From Gammaproteobacteria bacterium (GTDB taxonomy: Bacteria > Pseudomonadota > Gammaproteobacteria > JAIEPX01): a DNA stretch of 64,000 nt. Below, in pieces: positions 19,647-27,939 of the stretch. Every line of letters begins with the position of its first letter. Position 1 is the first letter of the stretch. The DNA is taken from positions 1 to 64,000 of the forward strand of contig JAIEPX010000016.1 in assembly GCA_019748175.1 (NCBI GenBank), given 5' to 3'. Position numbers and translations under genes: made by a program. Under the pieces are notes generated by a model. It did not search any database, was not told the origin of the DNA, and saw nothing but the letters and a program-made list of their open reading frames with translations.

Positions 19647-19736
19647 TGGTGCCCGGGGCCGGAATCGAACCGGCATGGGAGGTTTAATCCCGAGGGATTT
19701 TAAGTCCCTTGCGTCTACCTATTTCGCCACCCGGGC
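19647..19736 (-). tRNA. tRNA-Leu (anticodon TAA)
   Basis: A 90-base class II tRNA read on the minus strand. Acceptor GCCCGGG pairs with CCCGGGC, with discriminator A and an encoded CCA. The anticodon loop CTTAAAA gives TAA, and a long variable arm is present. It is the last of a Gly-Cys-Leu cluster behind pgsA, the same order as glyW-cysT-leuZ in E. coli. Confidence 0.96.
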
Positions 19737-19741
19737 AATTT

Positions 19742-19815
19742 TGGAGGCTGGGGTCGGAATCGAACCGGCATCCACGGCTTTGCAGGCCGCTGCATAACCA
19801 TTCTGCCACCCAGCC
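19742..19815 (-). tRNA. tRNA-Cys (anticodon GCA)
   Basis: A 74-base minus-strand cloverleaf. Acceptor GGCTGGG pairs with CCCAGCC, discriminator U and encoded CCA. The anticodon loop CTGCAAA gives GCA. It lies 5 bp from tRNA-Leu and is probably co-transcribed. Confidence 0.96.
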
Positions 19816-19877
19816 AATAAACCTAATCATTGCCTTGATAATACAGCAATCGAAGATTGCTACGATGAAACCTAACT

Positions 19878-19953
<76 letters not shown>

Positions 19954-19985
19954 TTACAACACTGAAAAACGCCAACGTGGTATTA

Positions 19986-20552
19986 TTACTTCTCGGGAGC
20001 TAAAGTCAAGTCACGCCACGAAGATTTTATATAAATAATCATAGAGTAAATTGTCAAGGCTCCTGCCACATAAAGCATAACTGTACCTAAAACCGCTAAA
20101 ATAAAGGGTGATTCAGGCCTGTATAATAATAAAGCTATCAATGCAATCATCTGGCATGTCGTTTTTATTTTTCCAATGATACTGACTGCCACACTCGTTC
20201 GCTTCCCAATTTCAGCCATCCACTCACGCAACGCTGAAACGATAATTTCTCGTCCGACGATAATCGCCGCCGGAATTGTCAAAAATGGCATGGGCACTTC
20301 TCCGACTACCAATACCAATGCCACAGCAACCATTAATTTGTCCGCAACAGGATCTAAAAAAGCCCCAAAGCGTGAAGATAATTGCCAATGGCGTGCGATA
20401 TAGCCATCTAACCAATCTGTAATCGCAGCGATAGAAAATAATAACGCTGCAAAGAAATGTCCCCAACTCCACGGTAAATAATAAAGCAATACAAACAACG
20501 GCACGATTGCGATGCGCACCCAGGTCAATGTATTAGGAATATTTCTGTTCAT
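19986..20552 (-). CDS. pgsA: CDP-diacylglycerol--glycerol-3-phosphate 3-phosphatidyltransferase
   Basis: PgsA makes phosphatidylglycerophosphate, the committed step to phosphatidylglycerol and cardiolipin, in the inner membrane. The CDP-alcohol phosphotransferase motif D-G-x2-A-R-x8-G-x3-D-x3-D is visible in DGYIARHWQLSSRFGAFLD followed by PVADK. Four or more membrane helices are present. I chose the ATG at 20552 (MNRNIPNTLTW, the usual PgsA start); an upstream ATG at 20576 would add eight residues. The gene leads into the Gly-Cys-Leu tRNA cluster. In many gammaproteobacteria it directly follows uvrC, but here about 2.4 kb of other genes intervene. Confidence 0.95.
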   Translation of the reverse strand: MNRNIPNTLTWVRIAIVPLFVLLYYLPWSWGHFFAALLFSIAAITDWLDGYIARHWQLSSRFGAFLDPVADKLMVAVALVLVVGEVPMPFLTIPAAIIVGREIIVSALREWMAEIGKRTSVAVSIIGKIKTTCQMIALIALLLYRPESPFILAVLGTVMLYVAGALTIYSMIIYIKSSWRDLTLAPEK

Positions 20553-20579
20553 AGATGCATCATCTATAAAAATCATTAT

Positions 20580-20630
20580 GGGGTCAAGTGTTAACAGGCT
20601 ATTGTGTATTGTGAAGGGGTCAGATCCAAG
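20580..20630. repeat. GGGGTCA-type intergenic repeat remnants
   Basis: GGGGTCAAGTGTTAAC starts at 20580 and AAGGGGTCAGATCCAAG at 20614, two copies of a short motif that recurs at 55505, 57065 and 61718 and forms the stem of the terminator at 28601. Such motifs are typical of REP-like hairpins linked to Y1 transposases, but no transposase is in the window. Confidence 0.55.
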
Positions 20631-20694
20631 TTTGATGGGTTCGTACCTATCACATAGACCTATCTCTTTGGCTTAAGCAATCGACACCCGCAAT

Positions 20695-20973
20695 TTAGAA
20701 ATTCAACTTTGCAGGCACTGAATTATTATCGCCAGATGCTTTTTCTTGAGATTTTTTAAATGCTTCAGTCATTTTTCGCACAGCCTCATTTTTTTTATCC
20801 CAACTAACGCTGGAATTATAAGAATATGCCATTGTTAATTCAGGTTCATGCGGCACGGCTTCACGTCGACAATCTGTAGCACTCGATGAGCGTTTTGTTG
20901 GTGTTTTTTCAAGATTGATTTTGTCTTCATTTGGGGTGTCTTTATTACCCTCTTCTTCCAGACTAAAATGCAT
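20695..20973 (-). CDS. Small hydrophilic hypothetical protein
   Basis: The family of this 92-residue protein is not recognised. It is very polar, with an acidic/lysine-rich N-terminal half and a C-terminal part with a likely helix (KKNEAVRKMTEAFKKSQEKA). No signal peptide or membrane segment. A strong Shine-Dalgarno (GCGGAGGAAAG) lies just before the ATG, the best argument that it is translated. It sits in the block inserted between uvrC and pgsA. Confidence 0.55.
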   Translation of the reverse strand: MHFSLEEEGNKDTPNEDKINLEKTPTKRSSSATDCRREAVPHEPELTMAYSYNSSVSWDKKNEAVRKMTEAFKKSQEKASGDNNSVPAKLNF

Positions 20974-21131
20974 ACTTTCCTCCGCTTTTTTATAAAAAAT
21001 TATCTAACATAATCAAATGTTAGTGCTTACTATAACAGCAAACGAATAATAACAACTATCTTTGTATTTTTGAATAGCGACCAGGTTATGTTAAGAAAAG
21101 AGCTCAGATCTTTGCTTGGCTTATTTGTTAT

Positions 21132-21344
21132 TTATTGCTCTTCCTGCTGATATTCCAAAATATCACCTGGCTGGCACTGCAAATAATCACAAATTGCATT
21201 TAAAGTCGTCAGACGGATTGCTTTTGCTTTTCCAGTTTTGAGCACCGATAAATTTTGTTCGGTAACACCAATCGCTTCCGCCAATTCCTTTGAACGGATT
21301 TTGCGTTTTGCTAACATCACATCGAGGTTGGTAATAATCGCCAT
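21132..21344 (-). CDS. XRE/Cro-CI family small regulator (YozG-like)
   Basis: A 70-residue protein consisting of one HTH_3/HTH_26 domain: KRKIRSKELAEAIGVTEQ then LSVLKTGKAKAIRLTTLNAICDYLQCQPGDILEY. The ending is characteristic of YozG-type regulators. It follows the DUF2975 membrane gene by 9 bp in the same direction. DUF2975 and YozG-like regulators are commonly paired, so the two likely form one operon. The signal sensed is unknown. Confidence 0.85.
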   Translation of the reverse strand: MAIITNLDVMLAKRKIRSKELAEAIGVTEQNLSVLKTGKAKAIRLTTLNAICDYLQCQPGDILEYQQEEQ

Positions 21345-21353
21345 ACTGTGCCC

Positions 21354-21923
21354 CTAAATAGTCAATCGTTGTTCTTCACTTAATCGGTGACCTTCTGCGA
21401 TGATCCACGAGATTAAGATTATCATGATCCCTGTGATAATAAGACCAAGGTTACTGCCTTTAAATGACACCACAGCGAGACGATGACCAGGACCATTCTG
21501 CCAAGTCAATAAAGCCGTCGTTGCCAATTCTATAAATGGACGTAAGACTTCACCGAGCAGCAAATAAATTCCAATTCTTCTAATGATCGCTACATTTTGA
21601 ATATTAAAAAAACTCAGTCGCTCGTACATTAAAAATAATGTGACTAAATTTGAGTATATCAACAGAGTCACTGTCATCGGCACAAGACTAATCGTGAGGC
21701 CTAATAAACGCATCATTGTTGTCAAAGGATGTTGCACAATCACATCACCGGGAATCATAGCTGCAAGATCCCTAGGTATCATATCAAACCCCATAAAAAA
21801 ACTATCTTTCTTAACAATATCGGGCAGAAAAAACCAGGACGCGATATACATCAAGGGAGTCAGTACCATTAAAGCGGTGAAAAGCCAGCGTAAATACCGG
21901 CTAGTGCGTTGAATCTTATTCAT
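21354..21923 (-). CDS. DUF2975 family four-helix membrane protein
   Basis: A 189-residue protein with four predicted membrane helices (about 12-32, 62-92, 108-130 and 155-178) and a short polar C terminus (EGHRLSEEQRLTI). The closing SEEQRLTI is typical of DUF2975 proteins. Its tight coupling to a YozG-like HTH protein matches the family's usual context. Proposed roles for such pairs are membrane-linked control of transcription; nothing here shows the ligand or targets. Confidence 0.85.
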   Translation of the reverse strand: MNKIQRTSRYLRWLFTALMVLTPLMYIASWFFLPDIVKKDSFFMGFDMIPRDLAAMIPGDVIVQHPLTTMMRLLGLTISLVPMTVTLLIYSNLVTLFLMYERLSFFNIQNVAIIRRIGIYLLLGEVLRPFIELATTALLTWQNGPGHRLAVVSFKGSNLGLIITGIMIILISWIIAEGHRLSEEQRLTI

Positions 21924-22103
21924 CAGATCTCCGTATGTTTGTTCAATGAGGAGGTCATAATAATTAATTAATTATCGATATGCAATAACTAATCAATAAA
22001 AAATAAAATATTTGCCCGAACTTGACAAGCAGTGTATTTTAAAGACTTGCCGCCCATAGGACTAGAGCATTAATATGAGTATATACTTCGTGCAGGAGAT
22101 AAT

Positions 22104-22820
22104 ATGTCTAGAGGGAATGAAGATAGTGGGGATAAGTTAAAGCATTACAAAAAGATATACGAAGATGCTCCTTATATCGTGACATTCAAAGAACCAGAAG
22201 AACTTAAAATCATTTATGCTAATAATGCCATGCGCAATTTTGTTGGCAGTACATCTCTTTATGAAATTCAAGAAAAAACAGATTTTGATTTTCGGTGGGA
22301 ACAATTTGCTCCACTTTATCTGAGACATGAACAAGATACTTTGGAAGGTAAAAATTACGTAGCATTGTATCCGGGTTGTGATTATCAAGGTGTTGAGACA
22401 TTATTTATTTGTCATAGAGCTATTGTTACTAATGATTTTGGTGAGCTAGATGGCGTCTTGACACATACTTATATATTACAAGATAGAAAACACCTTGAGC
22501 TTAGTAATTTAATTAATACTGAAATCAACAACGCCACTCTTGAACACTTTACAGTAGGTAAAGGAAATGATGAGATTTATTTGACTAAACGCGAAAGAGA
22601 AGTATTGTTTTATTTTCTTCGTGGGAAAAGCTGTAAAGAAATAGGACGGATTTTAGATATTTCCCATCGTACAGTCGAGGTGCATGTCAGTACATTGAAA
22701 CTGAAATTTCGGAGCAACTCAAAATCAGAGTTAACAGCTAAAGCCATAAGTGTAGGATTTTTATACGATATTCCGACCAGTTTGTTTCACAAAAATCTTG
22801 CCGATACGTTAAAAGAGTAA
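22104..22820 (+). CDS. PAS-LuxR family transcriptional regulator
   Basis: A 238-residue regulator. Residues about 18-125 look like a PAS sensor domain (APYIVTFKEPEELKIIYANNAMRNF), and residues about 155-215 are a LuxR/GerE helix-turn-helix (LTKREREVLFYFLRGKSCKEIGRILDISHRTVEVHV). A good Shine-Dalgarno (CAGGAGATAAT) precedes the ATG. It is transcribed opposite to its neighbours and lies between DUF2975 and uvrC, i.e. within the non-conserved block. It lacks a receiver domain, so it is a solo regulator and not a phosphorelay output. Ligand unknown. A second LuxR-type gene of different N terminus lies at 48.6 kb. Confidence 0.88.
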   Translation: MSRGNEDSGDKLKHYKKIYEDAPYIVTFKEPEELKIIYANNAMRNFVGSTSLYEIQEKTDFDFRWEQFAPLYLRHEQDTLEGKNYVALYPGCDYQGVETLFICHRAIVTNDFGELDGVLTHTYILQDRKHLELSNLINTEINNATLEHFTVGKGNDEIYLTKREREVLFYFLRGKSCKEIGRILDISHRTVEVHVSTLKLKFRSNSKSELTAKAISVGFLYDIPTSLFHKNLADTLKE

Positions 22821-22928
22821 TTAACTGATTTGAATCTACACTAGTTTGATACACACTCTCAAACTTAGAAAGGTAAAATATTTTTATGTACTTTACTGCT
22901 CCAATGAAACCATTGTAATAATATAAAA

Positions 22929-24749
22929 CTATCGCAGTGCATCATGGATCTTTTGCGCAAGTTCTAAACTAATACCTGAAACTTTAGCGATGGCTTCCAC
23001 CCCAGCACGACGAACCTCCTGAAGCCCACCAAAATGCTGAAGTATTGCGCGACGTCGTTTTGCACCAATGCCTGGAATATCTTCAAGAGAAGAATGCTGC
23101 TGAGCTTTATTACGTTGACCACGATGCGCAGTAATGGCAAAACGGTGCGCTTCATCACGAATTTGTTGCAGTAAATGCATGGCGAGAGAATCAGCTGCAA
23201 GACGTAATTCTTGATCGCGCCCAGACACGATTAATACTTCCATTCCTGGTTTACGAGAACGTCCTTTTGCAATAGCAATTAATAAAACTCCACTCACTTG
23301 CAATTCTTCCATAACCCGTTCAGCAACATGCAACTGCCCTTTTCCACCGTCAATTAAAATAATATCGGCACATTTATCATTGGCCTTTTTCAATTTTGTA
23401 TAACGTCTTTTGAGCGCTTGTTCTAATGCTGCATAATCATCACCCGGCGTTACATCATGAATATTAAAACGTCGATAATCTGATTTTTTTGCACCCTCAC
23501 AATTAAATACAACACACGAAGCAACCGTGGCATCACCTTGCGTGTGACTCACATCATAACATTCAATTTCTTGGGGTATCTCTGAAAGATGTAATGCATG
23601 TTGTAAAGCTTCCATCCTTTTAAAAGAGCTCATTTTATTCGCTAAATGTTGTGTTAATGCATATTGCGCATTCGTATTAGCCATCTCCAACCAACGAGCT
23701 TGTAACCCTCGCACTTTTGTCACAATTTTAATATCAGACTCTAATTGTTCGGATAATGCAGAGGCTAACCACTCCTGATCTTCAAACGAAATACCGAGCA
23801 CAATTCTTTTTGGCATTGTTTCACTGCGCACCATATTCAAATAATACTGACTCATAAAACTGCTTAGACTTTCTTCAAGCGTCACGCCTTTGGGTGCACG
23901 CGGAAAATACGCTTTACCACCGAGTAATCGCCCTGCTCTAATTGTCATCACATGAATGCACACAACACCCATTTCTAAAAATGCCCCCAGCACATCAATA
24001 TCACCTTTATCACCGACGACATATTGTTTTTCTTGTAGACGTCGTAATGTTGCGACTTGATCACGAAATTTTGCTGCGTTTTCATATTCATGAGACTTTG
24101 AAGCGTGATGCATTTTTTCAATTAATTCATCAATTATTTGATCTCTTTTTCCTCTTAAAAATAATTGCACATGTCGAACTTGTTCTTGATAATCATCTGG
24201 AGTTACATAATTGACACAGGGTGCGGTACATCGTTTAATTTGATATTGCAAACAAGGTCTAGATCTATTTTGAAAAAAAGCATCTGAACATTGTCGTAAT
24301 TTAAACAGTTTTTGCAGCAAAGACAACGTTTCACGCACTGAACCACCATGCGGATAAGGTCCGTAATATTTTCCTTTGGCTTTTTTTGCGCCTCGATGAA
24401 AATCAAGACGAGGAAATTCTGAATGGGCAGATAAAAATAAATACGGATAAGATTTATCATCACGCAAAAGAACATTATAGCGGGGCAAGTATTTTTTAAT
24501 GAGATTACTTTCTAGCAGTAATGCTTCGTTTTCAGTTCGAGTTAACGTGACTTCAATATTGGTAATAGCTGCAACGAGTGATTGAGTTTTAAGATCTTGG
24601 AGTGTACGAGAAAAATAACTCGAAACACGTTTCTTGAGATTTCTAGCTTTACCAACGTAGATAACATCACCAGCTTTATCAAACATTTGATAAACACCAG
24701 GAGCCGAAGCAAGATTTTTAAGCAGTGCTTTCGGATCAAACTCCGTCAT
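22929..24749 (-). CDS. uvrC: Excinuclease ABC subunit C
   Basis: UvrC makes both incisions in nucleotide excision repair. The 606-residue protein has the GIY-YIG nuclease at the N terminus (GVYQMFDKAGDVIYVGKARN, about 18-37), a UVR UvrB-binding motif (about 200-235), the RNase H-like endonuclease domain (ECYDVSHTQGDATVASCVVF and ILIDGGKGQL), and C-terminal helix-hairpin-helix repeats (LEDIPGIGAKRRRAILQHFGG). It starts 4 bp after uvrY ends, so it is the second gene of a uvrY-uvrC operon, as in enterobacteria and Legionella relatives. Confidence 0.97.
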   Translation of the reverse strand: MTEFDPKALLKNLASAPGVYQMFDKAGDVIYVGKARNLKKRVSSYFSRTLQDLKTQSLVAAITNIEVTLTRTENEALLLESNLIKKYLPRYNVLLRDDKSYPYLFLSAHSEFPRLDFHRGAKKAKGKYYGPYPHGGSVRETLSLLQKLFKLRQCSDAFFQNRSRPCLQYQIKRCTAPCVNYVTPDDYQEQVRHVQLFLRGKRDQIIDELIEKMHHASKSHEYENAAKFRDQVATLRRLQEKQYVVGDKGDIDVLGAFLEMGVVCIHVMTIRAGRLLGGKAYFPRAPKGVTLEESLSSFMSQYYLNMVRSETMPKRIVLGISFEDQEWLASALSEQLESDIKIVTKVRGLQARWLEMANTNAQYALTQHLANKMSSFKRMEALQHALHLSEIPQEIECYDVSHTQGDATVASCVVFNCEGAKKSDYRRFNIHDVTPGDDYAALEQALKRRYTKLKKANDKCADIILIDGGKGQLHVAERVMEELQVSGVLLIAIAKGRSRKPGMEVLIVSGRDQELRLAADSLAMHLLQQIRDEAHRFAITAHRGQRNKAQQHSSLEDIPGIGAKRRRAILQHFGGLQEVRRAGVEAIAKVSGISLELAQKIHDALR

Positions 24750-24753
24750 GAAC

Positions 24754-25419
24754 CTAGCTTTCGTCGTCTGTCGTTTTTACGTCTTGAGAATCCATCAAGC
24801 CATGTCGAATAGCTAAAAGTGTTAACTCAACATCATTTTTCACTTTCAGTTTATCGAATAAACGATATCGATAACTATTCACAGTCTTAGGGCTTAAGCA
24901 TAATTTCTCTGAAATTTCTGCAGGACGCAGCCCATTAACGATCATCAACATCACTTGCAATTCTCGCTCAGAGAGTGATTCTATTGGAGAATCATCCGCA
25001 TCTGTCAGATGCTTAAATGCTAATTGTTGTGCAATTGCAGGACTAATATAACGTTGGCCAGAATGTACAGCTCGAATTGCTTGGATAAGCTCGTCTTTTT
25101 TAGCGCCTTTAGTTAAATACCCTGAAGCGCCAGCCTGTAATAAACGAGCAGGGAAAATGTCATCATCACACACTGTCACAACGAGAACTTTGATATCAGG
25201 ATCGATACGAAGTAGTTTACGTGTTGCTTCTAGACCGCCAATTCCGGGCATTTTCAGGTCCATCAGAACAACATCTGGACGAACTTCTCTTGCGAGTTTT
25301 ACTGCGTCTTCGCCATTTAGCGCTTCACCAACAACCTTAATTCCTTCCACCCCATTAAGCATACTTTGTATGCCATGACGAACCAAGTTATGATCGTCAA
25401 CGATTAGTGTTCTTATCAA
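24754..25419 (-). CDS. uvrY: NarL/FixJ family response regulator UvrY/GacA
   Basis: A 221-residue two-domain regulator. The receiver domain has the acidic pair D8/D9, phosphoacceptor D54 (VVLMDLKMPG) and K104-region lysine; a LuxR-type HTH follows at about 150-205 (LSERELQVMLMIVNGLRPAEISEKLCLSPKTVNSYR). The position directly before uvrC identifies it as UvrY/GacA, the partner of a BarA/GacS-type kinase that usually switches on CsrA-sequestering small RNAs. In Legionellales that pathway (LetA/LetS) controls the transmissive phase. The kinase is outside the window. Confidence 0.93.
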   Translation of the reverse strand: MIRTLIVDDHNLVRHGIQSMLNGVEGIKVVGEALNGEDAVKLAREVRPDVVLMDLKMPGIGGLEATRKLLRIDPDIKVLVVTVCDDDIFPARLLQAGASGYLTKGAKKDELIQAIRAVHSGQRYISPAIAQQLAFKHLTDADDSPIESLSERELQVMLMIVNGLRPAEISEKLCLSPKTVNSYRYRLFDKLKVKNDVELTLLAIRHGLMDSQDVKTTDDES

Positions 25420-25563
25420 GTGATTTCTCCGAGACGTAAGTACAACAACCTATTTAAATAAACCCTCTATAAGGATTCATACACAGCATTCTTAAAAATA
25501 GAGTCAAAATTGCTTCACAAACAATTTTAACCCCTTCTAGCGGGTTCTCTTCCCGCCCTTCTG

Positions 25564-25604
25564 CATTTAGAAAAGTATCGACTATGTTGACACTTTTCTA
25601 AATG
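25564..25604. repeat. Long hairpin adjoining a tRNA-Ser-like relic
   Basis: Bases 25564-25582 and 25586-25604 form a 19-bp stem with two imperfect positions and a 3-base loop. The right arm runs straight into AATGGCGAAGAGGCAGGGATT (25601-25621), which differs by one base from the 3' end region of the real tRNA-Ser (25767-25787). This suggests a decayed partial tRNA copy bounded by a palindrome. Confidence 0.75.
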
Positions 25605-25727
25605 GCGAAGAGGCAGGGATTATTCAGATCATCCTGATCTTCACCCTTCGGGCTCGCTTCGCTCTTGCAAAATTGTTCCTACAATTTTGCCGAACCCCTT
25701 TCTAAGCAGGTTCGAGCCCTACATCTC

Positions 25728-25771
25728 CCATTTTGTAAGATCTCAACGTGAGTTGAGACCTTACAAAATGG
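25728..25771. repeat. Palindrome abutting the 3' end of tRNA-Ser
   Basis: Bases 25728-25747 and 25752-25771 are inverted repeats of 20 bp with one mismatch and a 4-base loop. The right arm includes the encoded CCA end of tRNA-Ser. Beyond the left arm, GCAGGTTCGAGCCCTACATC (25706-25725) resembles the tRNA T-arm and acceptor in inverted orientation. It could act as a processing/termination hairpin for the minus-strand tRNA, but there is no T-run. Confidence 0.75.
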
Positions 25772-25859
25772 CGGAGAGGCAGGGATTCGAACCCTGGGAG
25801 GGGGGATACCCCTCAACGGTTTTCAAGACCGCCGCTTTCAACCGCTCAGCCACCTCTCC
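25769..25859 (-). tRNA. tRNA-Ser (anticodon TGA)
   Basis: A 91-base class II tRNA on the minus strand. Acceptor GGAGAGG pairs with CCTCTCC, discriminator G and encoded CCA. The anticodon loop CTTGAAA gives TGA, and a long GC-rich variable arm is present. Three decayed pieces resembling its 3' end lie within 250 bp downstream, which marks it as a possible integration site. Confidence 0.96.
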
Positions 25860-25929
25860 CGTCAACCAGATAGTATACTCAGGCAAATTCACCAAGGCAA
25901 TCTATCATACATCGTGTCCATGACTCAAT

Positions 25930-25958
25930 TTCTTTTTTACATTTTGTTATGCTATAAT
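25930..25958 (+). promoter_or_regulatory. Candidate extended -10 promoter of the BI-1 family gene
   Basis: A perfect TATAAT at 25953-25958 is preceded by TGC, making an extended -10 element. The -35 region at about 25930-25935 is poor. It lies 26 bp before the ATG with an AAGGAG ribosome-binding site between. Confidence 0.5.
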
Positions 25959-25984
25959 AGTTTCTCAATCTTAAGGAGACGACA

Positions 25985-26656
25985 ATGAACCCACAATTTC
26001 AACCAATGGCAACGATTCAAGCGTCGGATGTGTCTATCAACCGCGTCTTAAAAAATACCTATATGCTATTAGGTATGACAATGCTATTCAGTGCAATTAC
26101 TGCCTATTTTTCAATGAGCATTAATTCACAGCCTAACTTTATATTAACTCTGGTTGGCATGTTCGGTTTACTTTATCTAACAACTCGTTTGCAAAACTCA
26201 GTATGGGGAATTGTTAGCTGCTTCGCATTCACAGGATTTATGGGTTACACAATAGGTCCCGTTCTTAACATGACCATACATGGATACTCTAATGGTGCCC
26301 AATTAATCATGACCTCTCTAGGCTCTACGGGTCTTATTTTTCTTGCTTTATCAGCGTACGTCATTACAAGTCGCCGTAATTTTACCTTTATGGGTGGGTT
26401 TTTATTTATTGCAGTAACTGCTGCATTTTTAGCAGGAATCGCCAATATATTTTTCAATCTTCCTATGCTCCAACTCATTGTCTCGGGTGCATTTGCCGTA
26501 ATTTCATCAGGATATATACTATTTACGACGAGCTTGATCATTCAAGGTGGTGAACGAAATTACATAATGGCTACCGTGTCATTATTTGTTTCTCTCTTTA
26601 ATTTGTTCATTAGTTTGTTGCAGATTCTCAGTTTCTTTGCTGGAAGAAGGGATTAA
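25985..26656 (+). CDS. Bax inhibitor-1/YccA family membrane protein
   Basis: A 223-residue protein with seven membrane helices spread over residues about 30-220 and the family hallmark near the C terminus (SLFVSLFNLFISLLQILSFFAGRRD). The group includes E. coli YccA, a modulator of the FtsH protease, and YbhL, as well as calcium-leak channels such as BsYetJ. It would sit in the inner membrane. A strong AAGGAG precedes the ATG and a stable hairpin follows the stop, so it is monocistronic. The exact role in this organism is not visible. Confidence 0.9.
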   Translation: MNPQFQPMATIQASDVSINRVLKNTYMLLGMTMLFSAITAYFSMSINSQPNFILTLVGMFGLLYLTTRLQNSVWGIVSCFAFTGFMGYTIGPVLNMTIHGYSNGAQLIMTSLGSTGLIFLALSAYVITSRRNFTFMGGFLFIAVTAAFLAGIANIFFNLPMLQLIVSGAFAVISSGYILFTTSLIIQGGERNYIMATVSLFVSLFNLFISLLQILSFFAGRRD

Positions 26657-26693
26657 TTTCTAGCGCTCGATTTTACTCTATTGAAGGTTATCT

Positions 26694-26727
26694 GTAATCA
26701 ATGTGGGAGCGATCTCACATTGATTAC
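26694..26727 (+). terminator. Stable hairpin after the BI-1 gene
   Basis: A 15-bp stem (26694-26708 with 26713-26727, one G-T pair) closes a GCGA tetraloop. Only a loose CT/T-rich stretch follows, so it may be an imperfect terminator or a transcript-stabilising hairpin. Confidence 0.6.
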
Positions 26728-26759
26728 CTGACTCTTTATTGGAATAAGGAATAACCGTT

Positions 26760-27701
26760 ATGCACAAGTGGTCTTCAAAGATTGTAACATTAGTATTATT
26801 TAGCTTGTTGTGGACCACAGGAAGTTCAGCCACAACCTATCCGATGCCACCCAAAGGATCAGATGTTATTGGGCAAGTCATTACTGTTGAAGCTGAATCT
26901 GGTGATACGCTCCTAAAAATAGCGAACGATTACAATATTGGTTGGCACGAAATTATGGAAGCCAATCCTGATGTTAACCCTCAACGTATACACCGAGGTG
27001 AACGCATCGTCATCCCAACTGCTTACGTTCTTCCTCCGTTTCGTGATGGTATTGTGATCAATCTAGCAGAACTCCGCCTCTATTATTTTAGCCCCGATAA
27101 AAAATATGTTTACACTTATCCTGTCGGTTTAGGTCGTCGTGAATGGCGAACTCCTATTGTGGATAGTGTCGTAGTGAACAAAAAAAAAGATCCCACCTGG
27201 TTTGTTCCGAACTCTATTCGCGATTTTGTATTCGAACAAACAGGTAAAGAACTCCCTGAATATATGGGCCCAGGGCCTGACAATCCATTAGGTCAGTACG
27301 CTATTTATATGCAAAAAGCCGGCTACTTGATTCATGGCACCAATCAACCATGGAGCGTTGGCAAGCTCGTTAGTTCTGGCTGTATTAGACTCATGTCTCC
27401 TGATATTGAAGAACTCTTTAACAACGTCAATATTGGCCAAAAAGTGCGTATCATTCACTATCCGTATAAAATAGGTTGGAATGATGGAAAGCTCTACATT
27501 GAAGCACATGTCCCCGTCAATATTTCAGACCCTATCAGTCATTTTAATATTATTTCTGCAGACGACGCGATTCGAGACGCTGTGAAAGGTCATGATGTCA
27601 AGGTTAATTGGGATCTCGTCGAACAAGCAATTCAGCATCAGCTCGGAGTTCCGGTTGCTATTAGTGAAAAATCACATAACGATATAGCTACTAATAATTA
27701 G
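26760..27701 (+). CDS. L,D-transpeptidase (ErfK/YbiS type) with LysM domain
   Basis: A 313-residue periplasmic enzyme. Residues 1-24 form a signal peptide ending before TTYPMPP. A LysM peptidoglycan-binding module spans about 41-88 (EAESGDTLLKIANDYNIGWHEIMEANP split by conserved asparagines). The YkuD catalytic domain spans about 97-232 with the conserved histidine in LIHGTN and the nucleophile Cys near residue 208 in SSGCIRLM. Enzymes of this type make 3-3 peptidoglycan crosslinks or attach outer-membrane proteins to the wall. About 80 residues follow the catalytic domain, as in the ErfK/YbiS/YcfS group. A second, different L,D-transpeptidase follows. Confidence 0.93.
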   Translation: MHKWSSKIVTLVLFSLLWTTGSSATTYPMPPKGSDVIGQVITVEAESGDTLLKIANDYNIGWHEIMEANPDVNPQRIHRGERIVIPTAYVLPPFRDGIVINLAELRLYYFSPDKKYVYTYPVGLGRREWRTPIVDSVVVNKKKDPTWFVPNSIRDFVFEQTGKELPEYMGPGPDNPLGQYAIYMQKAGYLIHGTNQPWSVGKLVSSGCIRLMSPDIEELFNNVNIGQKVRIIHYPYKIGWNDGKLYIEAHVPVNISDPISHFNIISADDAIRDAVKGHDVKVNWDLVEQAIQHQLGVPVAISEKSHNDIATNN

Positions 27702-27717
27702 CAAATTTCTTAGCCCT

Positions 27718-27751
27718 CCCTTGATAGCTGCCTTATAAAAGTTATCAAGGG
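27718..27751 (+). terminator. Hairpin after the LysM L,D-transpeptidase gene
   Basis: CCCTTGATAGCT (27718-27729) pairs with AGTTATCAAGGG (27740-27751) with one G-T pair, followed by TTTAGC. A plausible weak intrinsic terminator 17 bp after the stop codon. Confidence 0.55.
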
Positions 27752-27939
27752 TTTAGCATGGCTTAAAGGGTTGCAATCCTCGCCAGATCTGGTAAAATGG
27801 TCTCCGGATAAAATAATAGAGAAGGCCAGATATGCCCCTCTCTAAACAGGATGGCTCTCGCTAAAAACGCTGTTTTTAGGGGTTTTTCACCCCCAGAGTG
27901 TCAAATAAATAAACTAAACTCTATTAAAGGTAAAATCCT

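Noticed and set aside
22104..22820. PAS-LuxR protein as part of the acyl-signal system at 47-50 kb
   Set aside because: It is 25 kb away, has a different N-terminal domain and no shared upstream motif, so no link can be argued.
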